Shown here piece by piece: positions 44,118-52,719 of a stretch of DNA of 64,000 nucleotides. The position numbers and the translations under genes are program-made. This DNA is from Algoriphagus terrigena DSM 22685 (GTDB taxonomy: Bacteria > Bacteroidota > Bacteroidia > Cytophagales > Cyclobacteriaceae). Below the pieces are notes generated by a model. That model searched no databases, was not told the DNA's origin, and saw only the letters and a list, made by a program, of their open reading frames with translations. The stretch is taken from NCBI RefSeq assembly GCF_000429445.1, contig NZ_AUBW01000005.1:62001-126000 (forward strand), read 5' to 3'. Positions within the stretch are counted from its first letter, which is position 1. Every line of letters begins with the position of its first letter.

Positions 44118-46442
44118 CTAAATCTTCGAAGTATTTTCTATTAACTTATCAAATTCTGAATACAATTTCGCTAAATCCATTAAGGGCTTATAATCATTCA
44201 TCTGATTCGCCAACAAAGAAACAATAGAATCGGAATTATCCTCAATTTCGAATGCGGAGATCAAGCTTGTCAGGTTATATTGAGATTGAGCAGAGCCGTA
44301 ATAATTCCTGATATCTAAAAGCAAATTAGTCAACGGTGTCTCAGAACTACCAAATCTAATTTCAGAATCATCTAAATTTCCCTTTTGTTCAAGAGTTTCC
44401 TTTCTTAAATCAGCTAGACGCTTTATTATGGAAAGTTCAGAAACATCTTCTTTGTTAAATAAAGTTGAAATAACGTCAAAAAACGAACTGGTCTTATTGG
44501 AATAATTAAAATTTGTTTCCGCAAGTGCAATCACATTGGAAGTGACTGCCTTAGGAGATATCTTAAAATTTAAGATGGACAATCTATCCACCATTTTCAA
44601 AGGTGAGTAGATATACCAAAATGACAATTGCTTATTTATCCTTGAAAGCTCCTTCCTAAATCCATAAAAAGCTGAATCCCAGGTTATCAAAAATGGCTCA
44701 TTGTGCTGACCCGTCTCTACTTCTTTATGATTTTCAGGATTTGATAAATATAGCATAGTTCTTAAATCATGCTCCCTAGCCTTATAAGAACGCTCCTTTC
44801 CAGCATATGCTAAATTGATTTCGTAAGCTTTCTTTATCCCTTGATAATCCTCATATTTAGGATGATAAATAATCTCAAAATTCGCAGCCTCAAATAAGTC
44901 AATCAATCTGTCTAATATCTCATCGAAAAAATGTGACTCTTTATAGCTTGTTATAGGTTCACCAATCAAATCCTCAATAAACTCATCAAAATCCATATCA
45001 GAATCAATAATATCCTTTGCCTTAAAAGTCAAAAAAGCGTTGAAAAATACATTTTTAGATGAACCGATATCTTCAATGAATGGAAGCTTTAGAAACCTTT
45101 GAAGTTTAATTGCCTCTTCAAAATGTCCAGCCACTTCCTCTACGTAATCTTCTGTGGTTTGCAATATAATAGATGATCTGTATCGATTAAAGGCGGTCAT
45201 CAACTTCTGCACTGCATCAAATGCCGTATCGTTGAATTCAACAGATTGTTGGTACCATACACAAAGAATACGTATTAGAATTTGCGTATCAATAACAATT
45301 GTCTTTTTCCTATCATTTATATAAGATTCTAATTTATCAGAAGCATAAAGATTGGAAAATAGGGATGTTGTTGCTAGTTTGTTAAAATAGGAATTCTCGG
45401 AACATTTCTCTAGTAGTTCCTTCGTAATTTTCTGTATCTCCTCTGATTTACCTCCCTTGGATTCAATAAATCGCTGAAGATCGCTGTAAGATCTCCTGAG
45501 CGACGCACTAAATGAACTTTCTGTTTGATTAATCTCTTCAATATCTATTTTATAGTTTTCAGTATGAATTTGCTTTAAAAACTCAACAAGTTCTAACGAA
45601 GTACAATTTAGATTATTATAAGAAATAAAGTCCTCAATCTCTTTTTCTACTTGATTCTCCTCAAGGATTATACGATCATTAATTTCTTCAATTTGTAAAC
45701 GTTTCTCTTCTGATAAGCAATAATGTGATTTAGCGTTCGGTGTTAGAATAAATCTTCTAGATTTCAGATAGTTTAGCTCTTGGAGCAAATCATGTGTATC
45801 AATTTTTGTCTGTAAGTGGGATCGTAAACCTTCCGATATTTCATCAATTGTAGAATCTCCTGCTGTATATAAATAAGAGAATATCAGGGAATAGATAATA
45901 TTTTTCCTGACCTCAACTGTATTACTATTCAAAGTAAGTACATCAAATAGAAGTTTAGATTCCTTACTAATTGTTGAGAAAGAGTTTGTCTCATTTATTC
46001 CATGAGATTTATATGCAACCTTTCTTATACTACTAAAGGAACTTGCCTCACTTGCAAGACTCTTTGCATCAATTATTTTCAAATCAATTCCATACTTCAC
46101 CTCAGCATTTAAAACTAATTTATTAACCGTGTCCTTAGGTACATCTTGGCTTGTATAAAAATCCAGCTTGTTCAAATAACCGTATTTGGCTACATTTTCA
46201 GCAGACTTAACAATATCCTTTTCGAGCTTACGTTCATATCCAGATTTTTGTACAGTAATTTGAATATTTTTTCTTAATTCCTTTCCATCAACAATAATCT
46301 CTAAGTCATTTCCACCATCATAGGGACCATCGGTTATTCGAACATGTTTAGTTGAATACTTTTCTTTGCAATATTCCTGAACAAGATCTCGGAAACTATT
46401 GACTGATAGAGTATTAATTAATTTTTTAAGTTCTTCGCTCAT
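44118..46442 (-). CDS. PD-(D/E)XK-like N-terminus with PIN-like domain, probable defence protein
   Basis: 774 residues, AT-rich. The N-terminal ~130 residues resemble a restriction-endonuclease fold: 'YDGGNDLEIIVDGK' (D46) then 'NIQITVQKSGYE' (Q61...Q65-K66). From about 375 a PIN-like domain begins, 'KKTIVIDTQILIRIL', with later acidic residues in 'TTEDYVEEV' and 'LITWDSAFYGF'. Helical linkers lie between. PIN domains cleave RNA. I have not seen this fusion named; catalytic status is inferred. Confidence 0.6.
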   Translation of the reverse strand: MSEELKKLINTLSVNSFRDLVQEYCKEKYSTKHVRITDGPYDGGNDLEIIVDGKELRKNIQITVQKSGYERKLEKDIVKSAENVAKYGYLNKLDFYTSQDVPKDTVNKLVLNAEVKYGIDLKIIDAKSLASEASSFSSIRKVAYKSHGINETNSFSTISKESKLLFDVLTLNSNTVEVRKNIIYSLIFSYLYTAGDSTIDEISEGLRSHLQTKIDTHDLLQELNYLKSRRFILTPNAKSHYCLSEEKRLQIEEINDRIILEENQVEKEIEDFISYNNLNCTSLELVEFLKQIHTENYKIDIEEINQTESSFSASLRRSYSDLQRFIESKGGKSEEIQKITKELLEKCSENSYFNKLATTSLFSNLYASDKLESYINDRKKTIVIDTQILIRILCVWYQQSVEFNDTAFDAVQKLMTAFNRYRSSIILQTTEDYVEEVAGHFEEAIKLQRFLKLPFIEDIGSSKNVFFNAFLTFKAKDIIDSDMDFDEFIEDLIGEPITSYKESHFFDEILDRLIDLFEAANFEIIYHPKYEDYQGIKKAYEINLAYAGKERSYKAREHDLRTMLYLSNPENHKEVETGQHNEPFLITWDSAFYGFRKELSRINKQLSFWYIYSPLKMVDRLSILNFKISPKAVTSNVIALAETNFNYSNKTSSFFDVISTLFNKEDVSELSIIKRLADLRKETLEQKGNLDDSEIRFGSSETPLTNLLLDIRNYYGSAQSQYNLTSLISAFEIEDNSDSIVSLLANQMNDYKPLMDLAKLYSEFDKLIENTSKI

Positions 46443-46593
46443 AATTCAAAAGTAAAAATAGAACTGGATTTTTTTTTTAACTCACCCCCAAAGATTCTTG
46501 TTTTACAATTAGAAATCCTAAGCTTCCAAATTAACAATTTCAGCGACTACTTCAAGGATATTCCTTAGCGTTTTTATAGAATTCAGGAGTTCC

Positions 46594-47658
46594 CTAAGAA
46601 ACCAATAAAAAATCCGAAGTACCATCATTTCCCACCAAAAACATATTTAAATCTTCAAAGCCTGAATAGATCTTCCGCTGATCAAAAACATCTACCTCCA
46701 TTTTCCAAATTTTCTCCTCATTCGAAGGCTCGATGCTTAAGTTGGATAGTAGCTTCCTTATTTTTTTCTTACTTCCTCTCAACAGTGTCAAATCCCAGTC
46801 AGTAGCCAATCCACGTTTGACGCAGTATTGGTACAGCTGAGCAATCTCGATAAATCCATTGGAACAAGCTCCTCCAGTAGCGTCATTATCCAGATAGAGC
46901 TCTACTTTCTGCTCTTCCTTTAAAATATCAAGCATTAGCCGCATACTTAGATTGGCCGTACTGTTCAAAATGATGGCTTTAAAATCTGTCGCTCCGGAAA
47001 GCTTCAGATAGCTCAGAAAGTCAAACCAGCCTTCAAAAACTTTGATACTTCTAATAGTCCCAAGGATCTGAATCGAAATGCCACCTCCCAGAATATTTCC
47101 TTTAAAAATAGAGGATCGGAGTACCCATCCGCCCGATTGATTAGGAAAACCCACAGCGAAATATCGCTTTCCCTTGTTCCGCCAATGCACCTCTTTGGCA
47201 AAGGGGGCAATATCCTGAAGATCTATTCCCCTGCATCTCAGGTATTGGATCAATGCATCGTGGCTGATCTCAGATACCTTCTCCACCACTATCTTTTGGG
47301 TGATTTCCGTTATTTGCCGGGAAACAAACTCTCTTTCTGAAACAGATCCAGAAAGGCTTTCTACTGACTCAAAAAAGGTTTTGTTCTCAAATTTCTGTAC
47401 CGCTGCGATAATATCTCCTCCCTTTCCGGCAGCATGATCATACCAAACATTGGCTTTGTCATCCACCGCAATAGAGCCAGTTCGCTGTTCCAAAAAGCCG
47501 AAGAAATATTCTTTCCCGTGAATGCCTTCGTATTTAAGAAATCCGGATTTGACCAAGCTTTGGAAATAATCGAGCACCGGGAAATCCTGTTTGATCCTGG
47601 CGGCTTCTTGTTTTACTTCATAGTAGTTCACAATATTTACATTTTTATATAAATACAT
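46594..47658 (-). CDS. Toprim-domain primase-like protein with degenerate CHC2 region
   Basis: The N-terminus reads like DnaG-type CHC2 ('IAVDDKANVWYDHAAGKGGD') but lacks the zinc cysteines. A Toprim domain follows with 'VELYLDNDATGG'. Such proteins are common on Bacteroidetes conjugative elements and probably prime replication of the transferred strand. The start could alternatively be a GTG nine codons in. Confidence 0.8.
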   Translation of the reverse strand: MYLYKNVNIVNYYEVKQEAARIKQDFPVLDYFQSLVKSGFLKYEGIHGKEYFFGFLEQRTGSIAVDDKANVWYDHAAGKGGDIIAAVQKFENKTFFESVESLSGSVSEREFVSRQITEITQKIVVEKVSEISHDALIQYLRCRGIDLQDIAPFAKEVHWRNKGKRYFAVGFPNQSGGWVLRSSIFKGNILGGGISIQILGTIRSIKVFEGWFDFLSYLKLSGATDFKAIILNSTANLSMRLMLDILKEEQKVELYLDNDATGGACSNGFIEIAQLYQYCVKRGLATDWDLTLLRGSKKKIRKLLSNLSIEPSNEEKIWKMEVDVFDQRKIYSGFEDLNMFLVGNDGTSDFLLVS

Positions 47659-47766
47659 CTATACATAAATAATACATCTTCCTGATTTAAAGGAGCCTTA
47701 TCTTTCCTTTTGTCGTGAATTGTCAGATTACCTGCAAAAAGAAAACGAGGGGTAAAAGGAAGGTGA

Positions 47767-47801
47767 AATCGTACGATTCGCACACCTCGTACCCCTCGTA
47801 C
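47767..47801. repeat. Palindrome and tandem CCTCGTAC repeats upstream of the primase gene
   Basis: AATCGTACGATT (47,767-47,778) is a perfect palindrome, followed by CCTCGTAC at 47,785-47,792 and again at 47,794-47,801. The location between the ATPase and primase genes is suitable for an operator or replication-origin repeat. Confidence 0.4.
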
Positions 47802-47823
47802 AGTTCGATTTTTACGATTGAGC

Positions 47824-48846
47824 TTACTCGTCTACCTCAATTTGCTTTAGCCATTTCCTCACAGCCCCTTCTGACACTCCGAGTTCTTCAGCTATCTTCA
47901 CATTCGTGTGGCCCTCATTTTTGAGTTCCAAGGCCTTGGTCTTCATTTGAGATCTATCGATCTGGTTCAGTTGCTTTAAATGATCAGACTCTTTTCCAAA
48001 TTGGAGGAATCGAAACGAACTGAAATTTGAGTCTTTGCCGATTTTACAGACTAAGACATTTTCAGATGGGTATTTAAAAGCCCCATACCTGACTTTTATC
48101 TGCTTCAAATATTTAATGGAAGGGTCTTTTTGACTTTCACCCACAGCGAAACAAGAATCGATTAGATTAATAAAGCTCTTGCTGCCTTGGATATCGTTTC
48201 TACTGATCGGAGAAAATGGGTTCCTCTTTGGAGTATGAGCAATTAAGAGGATTGACCAGCCATAAATCTTCTTCAGATTGTTTAGCCGAATCAAAAATGG
48301 AGTGGTATTCCTAGCCTTCTCATTATCTGAAATCACACAAGACAGATTGTCTATAACGAGGATTTTTGCACCTGACTTGGAGGCCTGAACCTCTATCTCT
48401 TTAAAAAGAAAGCTTTCATACTCTTCAAAAGCCTCATCAAATCCATAGGGATTGATTTCTGCCCTCAAAAAAAGATCGCTGAATTCGAAATGATCAAACA
48501 AAATATCCCTTTCCTTATCGTACTGAGCATATCTCATTTCAAATTGCTTGGCTGTCAATTCCAGGTCGAAGTAGATGACTTTGGACGCTTTCAGTTCCAT
48601 TTCCAATCCCAGGGTCGGAACTCCTTTGGACACACTGTCGATGATTTGTACTGCGAGTAAAGACTTACCTTGATTAGTATCAGCGAAGAGAATGCACAGC
48701 TCTTCTTCATACCAAAATGGGCCAAAGATCTTCTTCGGAATTGGTTTACTCTTGGCTTCATCTATCCATTCGTTGGCGGACTTGATGATCAAAAAATCCC
48801 CAGGCTGAGGATCATTGGAGTTGTTATTTTGATTAATTGAGGTCAT
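47824..48846 (-). CDS. RepA/DnaB-like AAA ATPase with C-terminal HTH
   Basis: Walker A 'ADTNQGKS' (residues 55-62) and Walker B 'ILVIDNLSCV' near 165 resemble the hexameric RepA-type ATPases of Bacteroidetes elements. The C-terminus has a resolvase-like HTH, 'GHTNVKIAEELGVSEGAVRK'. It probably unwinds the element's origin, together with the Toprim primase 165 bases downstream. Confidence 0.8.
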   Translation of the reverse strand: MTSINQNNNSNDPQPGDFLIIKSANEWIDEAKSKPIPKKIFGPFWYEEELCILFADTNQGKSLLAVQIIDSVSKGVPTLGLEMELKASKVIYFDLELTAKQFEMRYAQYDKERDILFDHFEFSDLFLRAEINPYGFDEAFEEYESFLFKEIEVQASKSGAKILVIDNLSCVISDNEKARNTTPFLIRLNNLKKIYGWSILLIAHTPKRNPFSPISRNDIQGSKSFINLIDSCFAVGESQKDPSIKYLKQIKVRYGAFKYPSENVLVCKIGKDSNFSSFRFLQFGKESDHLKQLNQIDRSQMKTKALELKNEGHTNVKIAEELGVSEGAVRKWLKQIEVDE

Positions 48847-49104
48847 ATTTTTTTGGCAATAAGGTTTCGACTAGCATTTTGTCTTAAATGCTATTTTCAA
48901 TTTTTCGTAAACTTTTAGAATCCATCCGATTAGCTATGAGCAGGATAGCAGGATCTTGTCAGCATTGTCTTGAGGATGCAAAAAGTTGAATGAACCGTCT
49001 TGCCTAGGTTGATTTTGACCAAAAGATTGTTCAAATTGGAGCATGTTTTTAATTTTGCGAAGGTTAAAAGCGCACCAAGGAACTGCCTATTGAGCATTTT
49101 CAAC
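48847..49104. other. Spacer before the excisionase-like gene
   Basis: AT-rich region upstream of the ATPase gene. It should contain its promoter. I see no open frame with gene-like codon use; a possible minus-strand frame here overlaps the terminator and is rejected. Confidence 0.35.
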
Positions 49105-49134
49105 AAAAGGAAAGGACGGCCATCCTTTCCTTTT
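49105..49134. terminator. Bidirectional terminator
   Basis: Perfect arms AAAAGGAAAGGA and TCCTTTCCTTTT around a six-base loop, directly after the excisionase-like gene stop. T-runs occur on both sides. Confidence 0.8.
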
Positions 49135-49437
49135 TTAATTCTCAAACTCCCCCGCAAAAAATCTATCCACCTCACTCTGGTGAATAAACCGTCTTTTTCC
49201 TCGGTACATGGAGCGAAACTCCTGACCCTTTAACTCCGAAACTGATTCCATTTTTGAAATCGAATAATGAGATTTCACCCCTGTCGCTTCCATGAACTCC
49301 TGAAGCGACAACCATTCATCTTTGATGGACTTACTAGCTGGATTAATACTTGAGATTTTCTCTTCCAGATTTCTGAATTTCTCTTCCAGCCATTTTTGGC
49401 TAACAGCCGAAAACGGAATAAAAGTGTCTTGATTCAT
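49135..49437 (-). CDS. Excisionase-like helix-turn-helix protein
   Basis: 100 residues. 'WLSLQEFMEATGVKSHYSIS' and 'RFIHQSEVDRFFAGEF' match the short MerR-like HTH proteins (helix_turn_helix_17/Xis type) that accompany Bacteroidetes integrases. It probably promotes excision by bending DNA. A TTTGAGT/ACTCAAA inverted repeat lies just upstream and may be its operator. Confidence 0.75.
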   Translation of the reverse strand: MNQDTFIPFSAVSQKWLEEKFRNLEEKISSINPASKSIKDEWLSLQEFMEATGVKSHYSISKMESVSELKGQEFRSMYRGKRRFIHQSEVDRFFAGEFEN

Positions 49438-49442
49438 CTTGA

Positions 49443-49463
49443 TTTGAGTTTGATTTACTCAAA
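49443..49463. promoter_or_regulatory. 7-bp inverted repeat before the excisionase-like gene
   Basis: TTTGAGT at 49,443-49,449 and ACTCAAA at 49,457-49,463 lie 6-26 bases ahead of the start codon. A possible operator for autoregulation. Confidence 0.4.
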
Positions 49464-49480
49464 TATAAAGAAAAAATGTA

Positions 49481-49507
49481 AATCGGTCACCGGGTACCGA
49501 TTTTTTT
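49481..49507. terminator. Terminator of the integrase operon
   Basis: AATCGGT/ACCGATT arms lie directly downstream of the minus-strand gene ending at 49,506, with a short T-run on each side. It separates integrase transcription from the excisionase-like gene. Confidence 0.6.
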
Positions 49508-50201
49508 ATTGAGTCAGATTTATTGGATTGAGATCATATCGGTGCCGCATTTCGGCATCAAACTTTACATCAAGCCATTTTTTCAATCTGATCAAATCTT
49601 TATTATCGTCAGTTTGTGCCATCCGAAATTGTAGCCTATCTACCTCCTGCCAATTCAAAGACTTGTAAATCTCATAATACTCGAATACTTCCTTTACCGT
49701 CTCGATTTCCATTATTCTATCAAAAAGGTCCGAGTCAAGATGTCGGAGGCCAGACAAAAAACGGATGGGACCAGCTGCCTCCAAAAGATCAATCAAATCT
49801 TGATCTATCTCTAATAGAATCAACTTGAGTTCTTTGTCCTCCAATATCTGATCGAAAAAATCAGCCACATTTTCCAAAGCAGTACTCTCATAGAATTCAT
49901 CTACTACCATAGACGGCGTAAATTCCACTCCCAGGCAATCTTCAAAGTAATCCCTCAGCATTTCAATATGCTTGACGTCGGCGTCGATAATGTTGATTAC
50001 TTCTCGGTTCAAGCCGCTTAAAGCCGCAGCATCCCCTCCATTTTGCTTCACATACCTTATCCCGAACCTAGAGGCAAATCTGGTTTTGACATTTTTATAT
50101 CTCACCATTACATACAAAGGAAAAGCAGCTGATGACTTCCCAATCTTTTCAAGTTCATTGCCGTGATAATGCTTTATCGAGAGCTTACTTTTCTTTTGCA
50201 T
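49506..50201 (-). CDS. Integrase-linked hypothetical protein
   Basis: 231 residues. The gene follows the integrase with only one base between, so expression is coupled. The first third ('VRYKNVKTRFASRFGIRYVK') resembles the start of arm-binding domains of tyrosine integrases, while the rest is helical and acidic. No catalytic residues are visible. It may be a recombination directionality or arm-site factor; this is inference. Confidence 0.55.
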   Translation of the reverse strand: MQKKSKLSIKHYHGNELEKIGKSSAAFPLYVMVRYKNVKTRFASRFGIRYVKQNGGDAAALSGLNREVINIIDADVKHIEMLRDYFEDCLGVEFTPSMVVDEFYESTALENVADFFDQILEDKELKLILLEIDQDLIDLLEAAGPIRFLSGLRHLDSDLFDRIMEIETVKEVFEYYEIYKSLNWQEVDRLQFRMAQTDDNKDLIRLKKWLDVKFDAEMRHRYDLNPINLTQ

Positions 50202-50202
50202 A

Positions 50203-51459
50203 TTATCTCTGAATTACAGAAAGGATTCTCCTATAGGTTTCTACCGTTTTCCTCTCGGTATAGTATTTCTTTAGTACCGAACCTGGGGAATGACCGAATA
50301 TCATCCTGATATCATTGTCATCCATTCCCAAGCGATCAGTCCACGTACCAAAGGTCTTCCGTCCAACCTTATTTGAAAGTACATCCGGAAATTTAATTTT
50401 CTCAGCGAGAACTTTCAGGTGCTGGTTAAACTTCTGCTCCGATATCGCCACATCCTTTGGGAACAATAATTCTTCACCTTCTCGAAAGTACTTTTTGACG
50501 ATCCTTTTGGCTGTATCGTTTAGAGGAATCCAAAATTCCTCCCCATTTTTCTTCCGCTCTCCCTGGAGCACCATGTGCTCAGGATTTTCCTTTAATAAGT
50601 TCCAGTCAAACCCGGTTCCAGACCGAATCCCGATCAAATCATTATAATAAAGAGCTGTATTGCAAAGCACCAAGAAAAGATCCCTAGTGATTTCAAGTCT
50701 ACTTTCCTCCGGTAGAAACTTCAACCCCGACAGCAGTTCATATTGTTTATCATTAACATAGATAATTTTGTCCGGCCTTTTGGTTGAGTCAACGTCCAAT
50801 CTTTCAAAAATTCTCTTCTTAAAGAGGATCCCATACTGATCACAATACTCCCGATAGATCACTTTGAGACGGTCCACATATTTTGCCACAGTAGTATCGG
50901 AATTAATCTCCGTTGCATTGCTCCGCAAGAAATCTATGAATCCCAAAACATAGGCTTCATCTAAATCCGCCATGACAGCCTGGCTTTTATAACTTGTGAC
51001 CAAATTTTTTAAAGTCAAATAAACCTTCTTCGTCCCGGCCGCCTTCTTTGATGTTGCACCAAAATTGAAGGAGTAGTCGATATAGGATGAAATTTTATCA
51101 CTTGCACCTGGAGCTGTTGCCCCATTAATGCCCTTTATTCTTACCCCTTTATATTTAACCAGATAGTAGTTTTTCAATTTTTCAGCGGTCAAAATCTCAC
51201 TCCGCTTATAAAAATCCTGAATAATCTCTCGGAGAAGATAGATTTCTCTGGCAATTACCTGATTGTAAAAATCCGCATATAGGTATTGACTATTTACCCA
51301 TTTTAATGGTTTTCCCGACCAAACATTTTTGGGGATCTTTTCAAGGTTGAGATTGATGTAGTGTCTTCCCTTACGATTAATGCACAAGTAGATCGCTTCA
51401 CCGTCGGGCGACTTCTTACTTTTCGGATTCAAAACCGCAGAAATCTTGAAATCTATCAT
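50203..51459 (-). CDS. int: Tyrosine-type site-specific integrase of the ICE
   Basis: 418 residues with an N-terminal arm-binding and SAM-like domain and a C-terminal catalytic domain. Seen catalytic residues are R367 ('VGRKTFGTW'), H390 ('FGHSPGSVLKKYY') and nucleophile Y399. The usual histidine of H-x-x-R is Lys (K364), and the first Arg is not where expected ('LYYNDLIGIR'). Bacteroidetes integrases such as IntDOT also deviate at the first Arg. It would recombine the ICE with the tRNA-fMet 3' end. Confidence 0.9.
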   Translation of the reverse strand: MIDFKISAVLNPKSKKSPDGEAIYLCINRKGRHYINLNLEKIPKNVWSGKPLKWVNSQYLYADFYNQVIAREIYLLREIIQDFYKRSEILTAEKLKNYYLVKYKGVRIKGINGATAPGASDKISSYIDYSFNFGATSKKAAGTKKVYLTLKNLVTSYKSQAVMADLDEAYVLGFIDFLRSNATEINSDTTVAKYVDRLKVIYREYCDQYGILFKKRIFERLDVDSTKRPDKIIYVNDKQYELLSGLKFLPEESRLEITRDLFLVLCNTALYYNDLIGIRSGTGFDWNLLKENPEHMVLQGERKKNGEEFWIPLNDTAKRIVKKYFREGEELLFPKDVAISEQKFNQHLKVLAEKIKFPDVLSNKVGRKTFGTWTDRLGMDDNDIRMIFGHSPGSVLKKYYTERKTVETYRRILSVIQR

Positions 51460-51484
51460 GGTTCAAAATACCGATAAAAATCAA

Positions 51485-51532
51485 GGCGGACAAGAAGGGG
51501 GACAAATTGGGGGACAAAAAGGGGGACAAAAC
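51485..51532. repeat. Four direct repeats of 12 bases (GGGGGACAAA), putative integrase arm sites
   Basis: GGGGGACAAA begins at 51,497, 51,509 and 51,521, preceded by a degenerate copy at 51,485 (GGCGGACAAG). The period is exactly 12 bases. The array lies between the integrase start and the tRNA end, where arm-type binding sites usually lie. Confidence 0.65.
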
Positions 51533-51592
51533 CATCGGAATTTAACGGAATCAAACAGATTCGAAATAATGCTAAACCCCTGAAAAACAAAA

Positions 51593-51624
51593 AACTCCGA
51601 ACAATTTTGACATTGTCCGGAGTT
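51593..51624 (-). terminator. Rho-independent terminator of tRNA-fMet
   Basis: Arms AACTCCG...ACAAT / ATTGT...CGGAGTT with one internal mismatch; on the minus strand it is followed by a T-rich tail. It sits 7 bases after the tRNA 3' end, on the ICE side, so the element may have restored a terminator to the gene. Confidence 0.7.
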
Positions 51625-51630
51625 ACCAAG

Positions 51631-51703
<73 letters not shown>

Positions 51704-51798
51704 ATATATTTTTAAGGCTATGCCCTTATTTCTATTTTGTCACCCACCCTTCCGGCGGATTGTGATACAAAGGTAAGGACAAACTCTACAAAATCAAG

Positions 51799-51806
51799 TA
51801 CCTTTG
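51799..51806 (+). promoter_or_regulatory. TACCTTTG -7 element upstream of era
   Basis: TACCTTTG fits the Bacteroidetes TANNTTTG consensus and lies 18 bases before the era ATG. A clear -33 element is not visible. Confidence 0.5.
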
Positions 51807-51823
51807 CAAAAAAATCTTGAGAA

Positions 51824-52717
51824 ATGATCGATTCTAACCACAAAGCAGGCTTCGTCAACATTGTCGGAAAACCCAATGTAGGCAAGTCAACGCTCATGAA
51901 TATCCTTGTGGGTGAGCGACTTTCGATCGTTTCTTCCAAAGCTCAAACCACCCGTCACAGGATCTTAGGCTTAATCAACACCGAAGAATATCAGATCGTT
52001 TTTTCGGATACCCCTGGCATGCTGAAGCCAAAATATGAGCTTCACAAGAACATGATGGGCTTTGTAAACCTGTCGCTGGAAGATGCGGATGTGATCGTCT
52101 TTGTGACGGATCTATTCGAAAATGACGAGGAAATAGAAGATGTGATCACCAAAATCAATGCCTCTGGGGTCCCTGTTTTGTTGGTAATCAACAAGGTCGA
52201 TCTGGCCAAAGAGGGGCAATTGGATGAAATCACAGCGTATTGGACCTCAAGAATAAAATCCGAAACGGTTATTCCGATTTCCGCTCTGGAAAAATTCAAC
52301 ACTGAGCGAATCCTCCAGGAAATTATCGATCGGCTGCCGGTGCATCCACCTTTTTACGACAAAGAGGAACTAACCGACCGCCCCGAACGGTTCTTTGCCT
52401 CCGAGATCATCCGCGAGAAGATCTTCAACAACTATAAAAAGGAAATCCCTTACAGCACGGAAGTTTCCATCGAGGACTTCTACGAAGAAGAGGCGATCAT
52501 CAAAATCCGCGCAACTATTTACTGTGAACGGGACAGCCAAAAAGGCATCATCATCGGAGATAAAGGCAAGATGCTGAAGAAAGTAGGGATTGAATCCCGG
52601 GCCGAACTGGAGAAGTTTTTCGGGAAAAAAGTCTTTCTCGAAACCTTTGTGAAAGTGGAGCAAGACTGGAGAAAAAATAAATTGAAACTTAAAAAATTTG
52701 GGTACGACCCATCCTGA
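51824..52717 (+). CDS. era: GTPase Era
   Basis: 297 residues. G1 'GKPNVGKST', G3 'DTPGM', G4 'NKVD' and a C-terminal KH domain ('RATIYCERDSQKGIIIGDKG'). Era binds the 3' end of 16S rRNA and is needed for 30S maturation. It is followed by der at a two-base gap, so the two GTPases are co-transcribed. Confidence 0.97.
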   Translation: MIDSNHKAGFVNIVGKPNVGKSTLMNILVGERLSIVSSKAQTTRHRILGLINTEEYQIVFSDTPGMLKPKYELHKNMMGFVNLSLEDADVIVFVTDLFENDEEIEDVITKINASGVPVLLVINKVDLAKEGQLDEITAYWTSRIKSETVIPISALEKFNTERILQEIIDRLPVHPPFYDKEELTDRPERFFASEIIREKIFNNYKKEIPYSTEVSIEDFYEEEAIIKIRATIYCERDSQKGIIIGDKGKMLKKVGIESRAELEKFFGKKVFLETFVKVEQDWRKNKLKLKKFGYDPS

Positions 52718-52719
52718 TC

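Larger units (their letters stand above)
1..51630. mobile_element. Integrative conjugative element (ICE), right end at tRNA-fMet, left end outside window
   Basis: A tyrosine integrase sits directly beside the 3' end of a tRNA gene. It is followed inward by excisionase-like, primase, ParA, relaxase, coupling-protein and complete Bacteroidetes-type Tra genes, which together define a self-transmissible element. Cargo includes a type III restriction island and HEPN/HNH/PIN proteins. I found no second copy of the tRNA 3' end within the window, so the left attachment site must lie upstream of base 1. The element is therefore larger than 51 kb. The exact right junction is inferred, not seen. Confidence 0.85.

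Noticed and set aside
48930-49175. Minus-strand 81-residue frame
   Set aside because: It runs through a strong terminator and overlaps the excisionase-like gene in another frame.
51481-51532. Possible Gly-Gly-Gln repeat peptide on the plus strand
   Set aside because: The repeat is a DNA array with a 12-base period; no start, ribosome site or gene follows.
1-51630. Left attachment site inside the window
   Set aside because: I looked for another copy of the tRNA 3' end sequence and saw none; the element extends beyond base 1.
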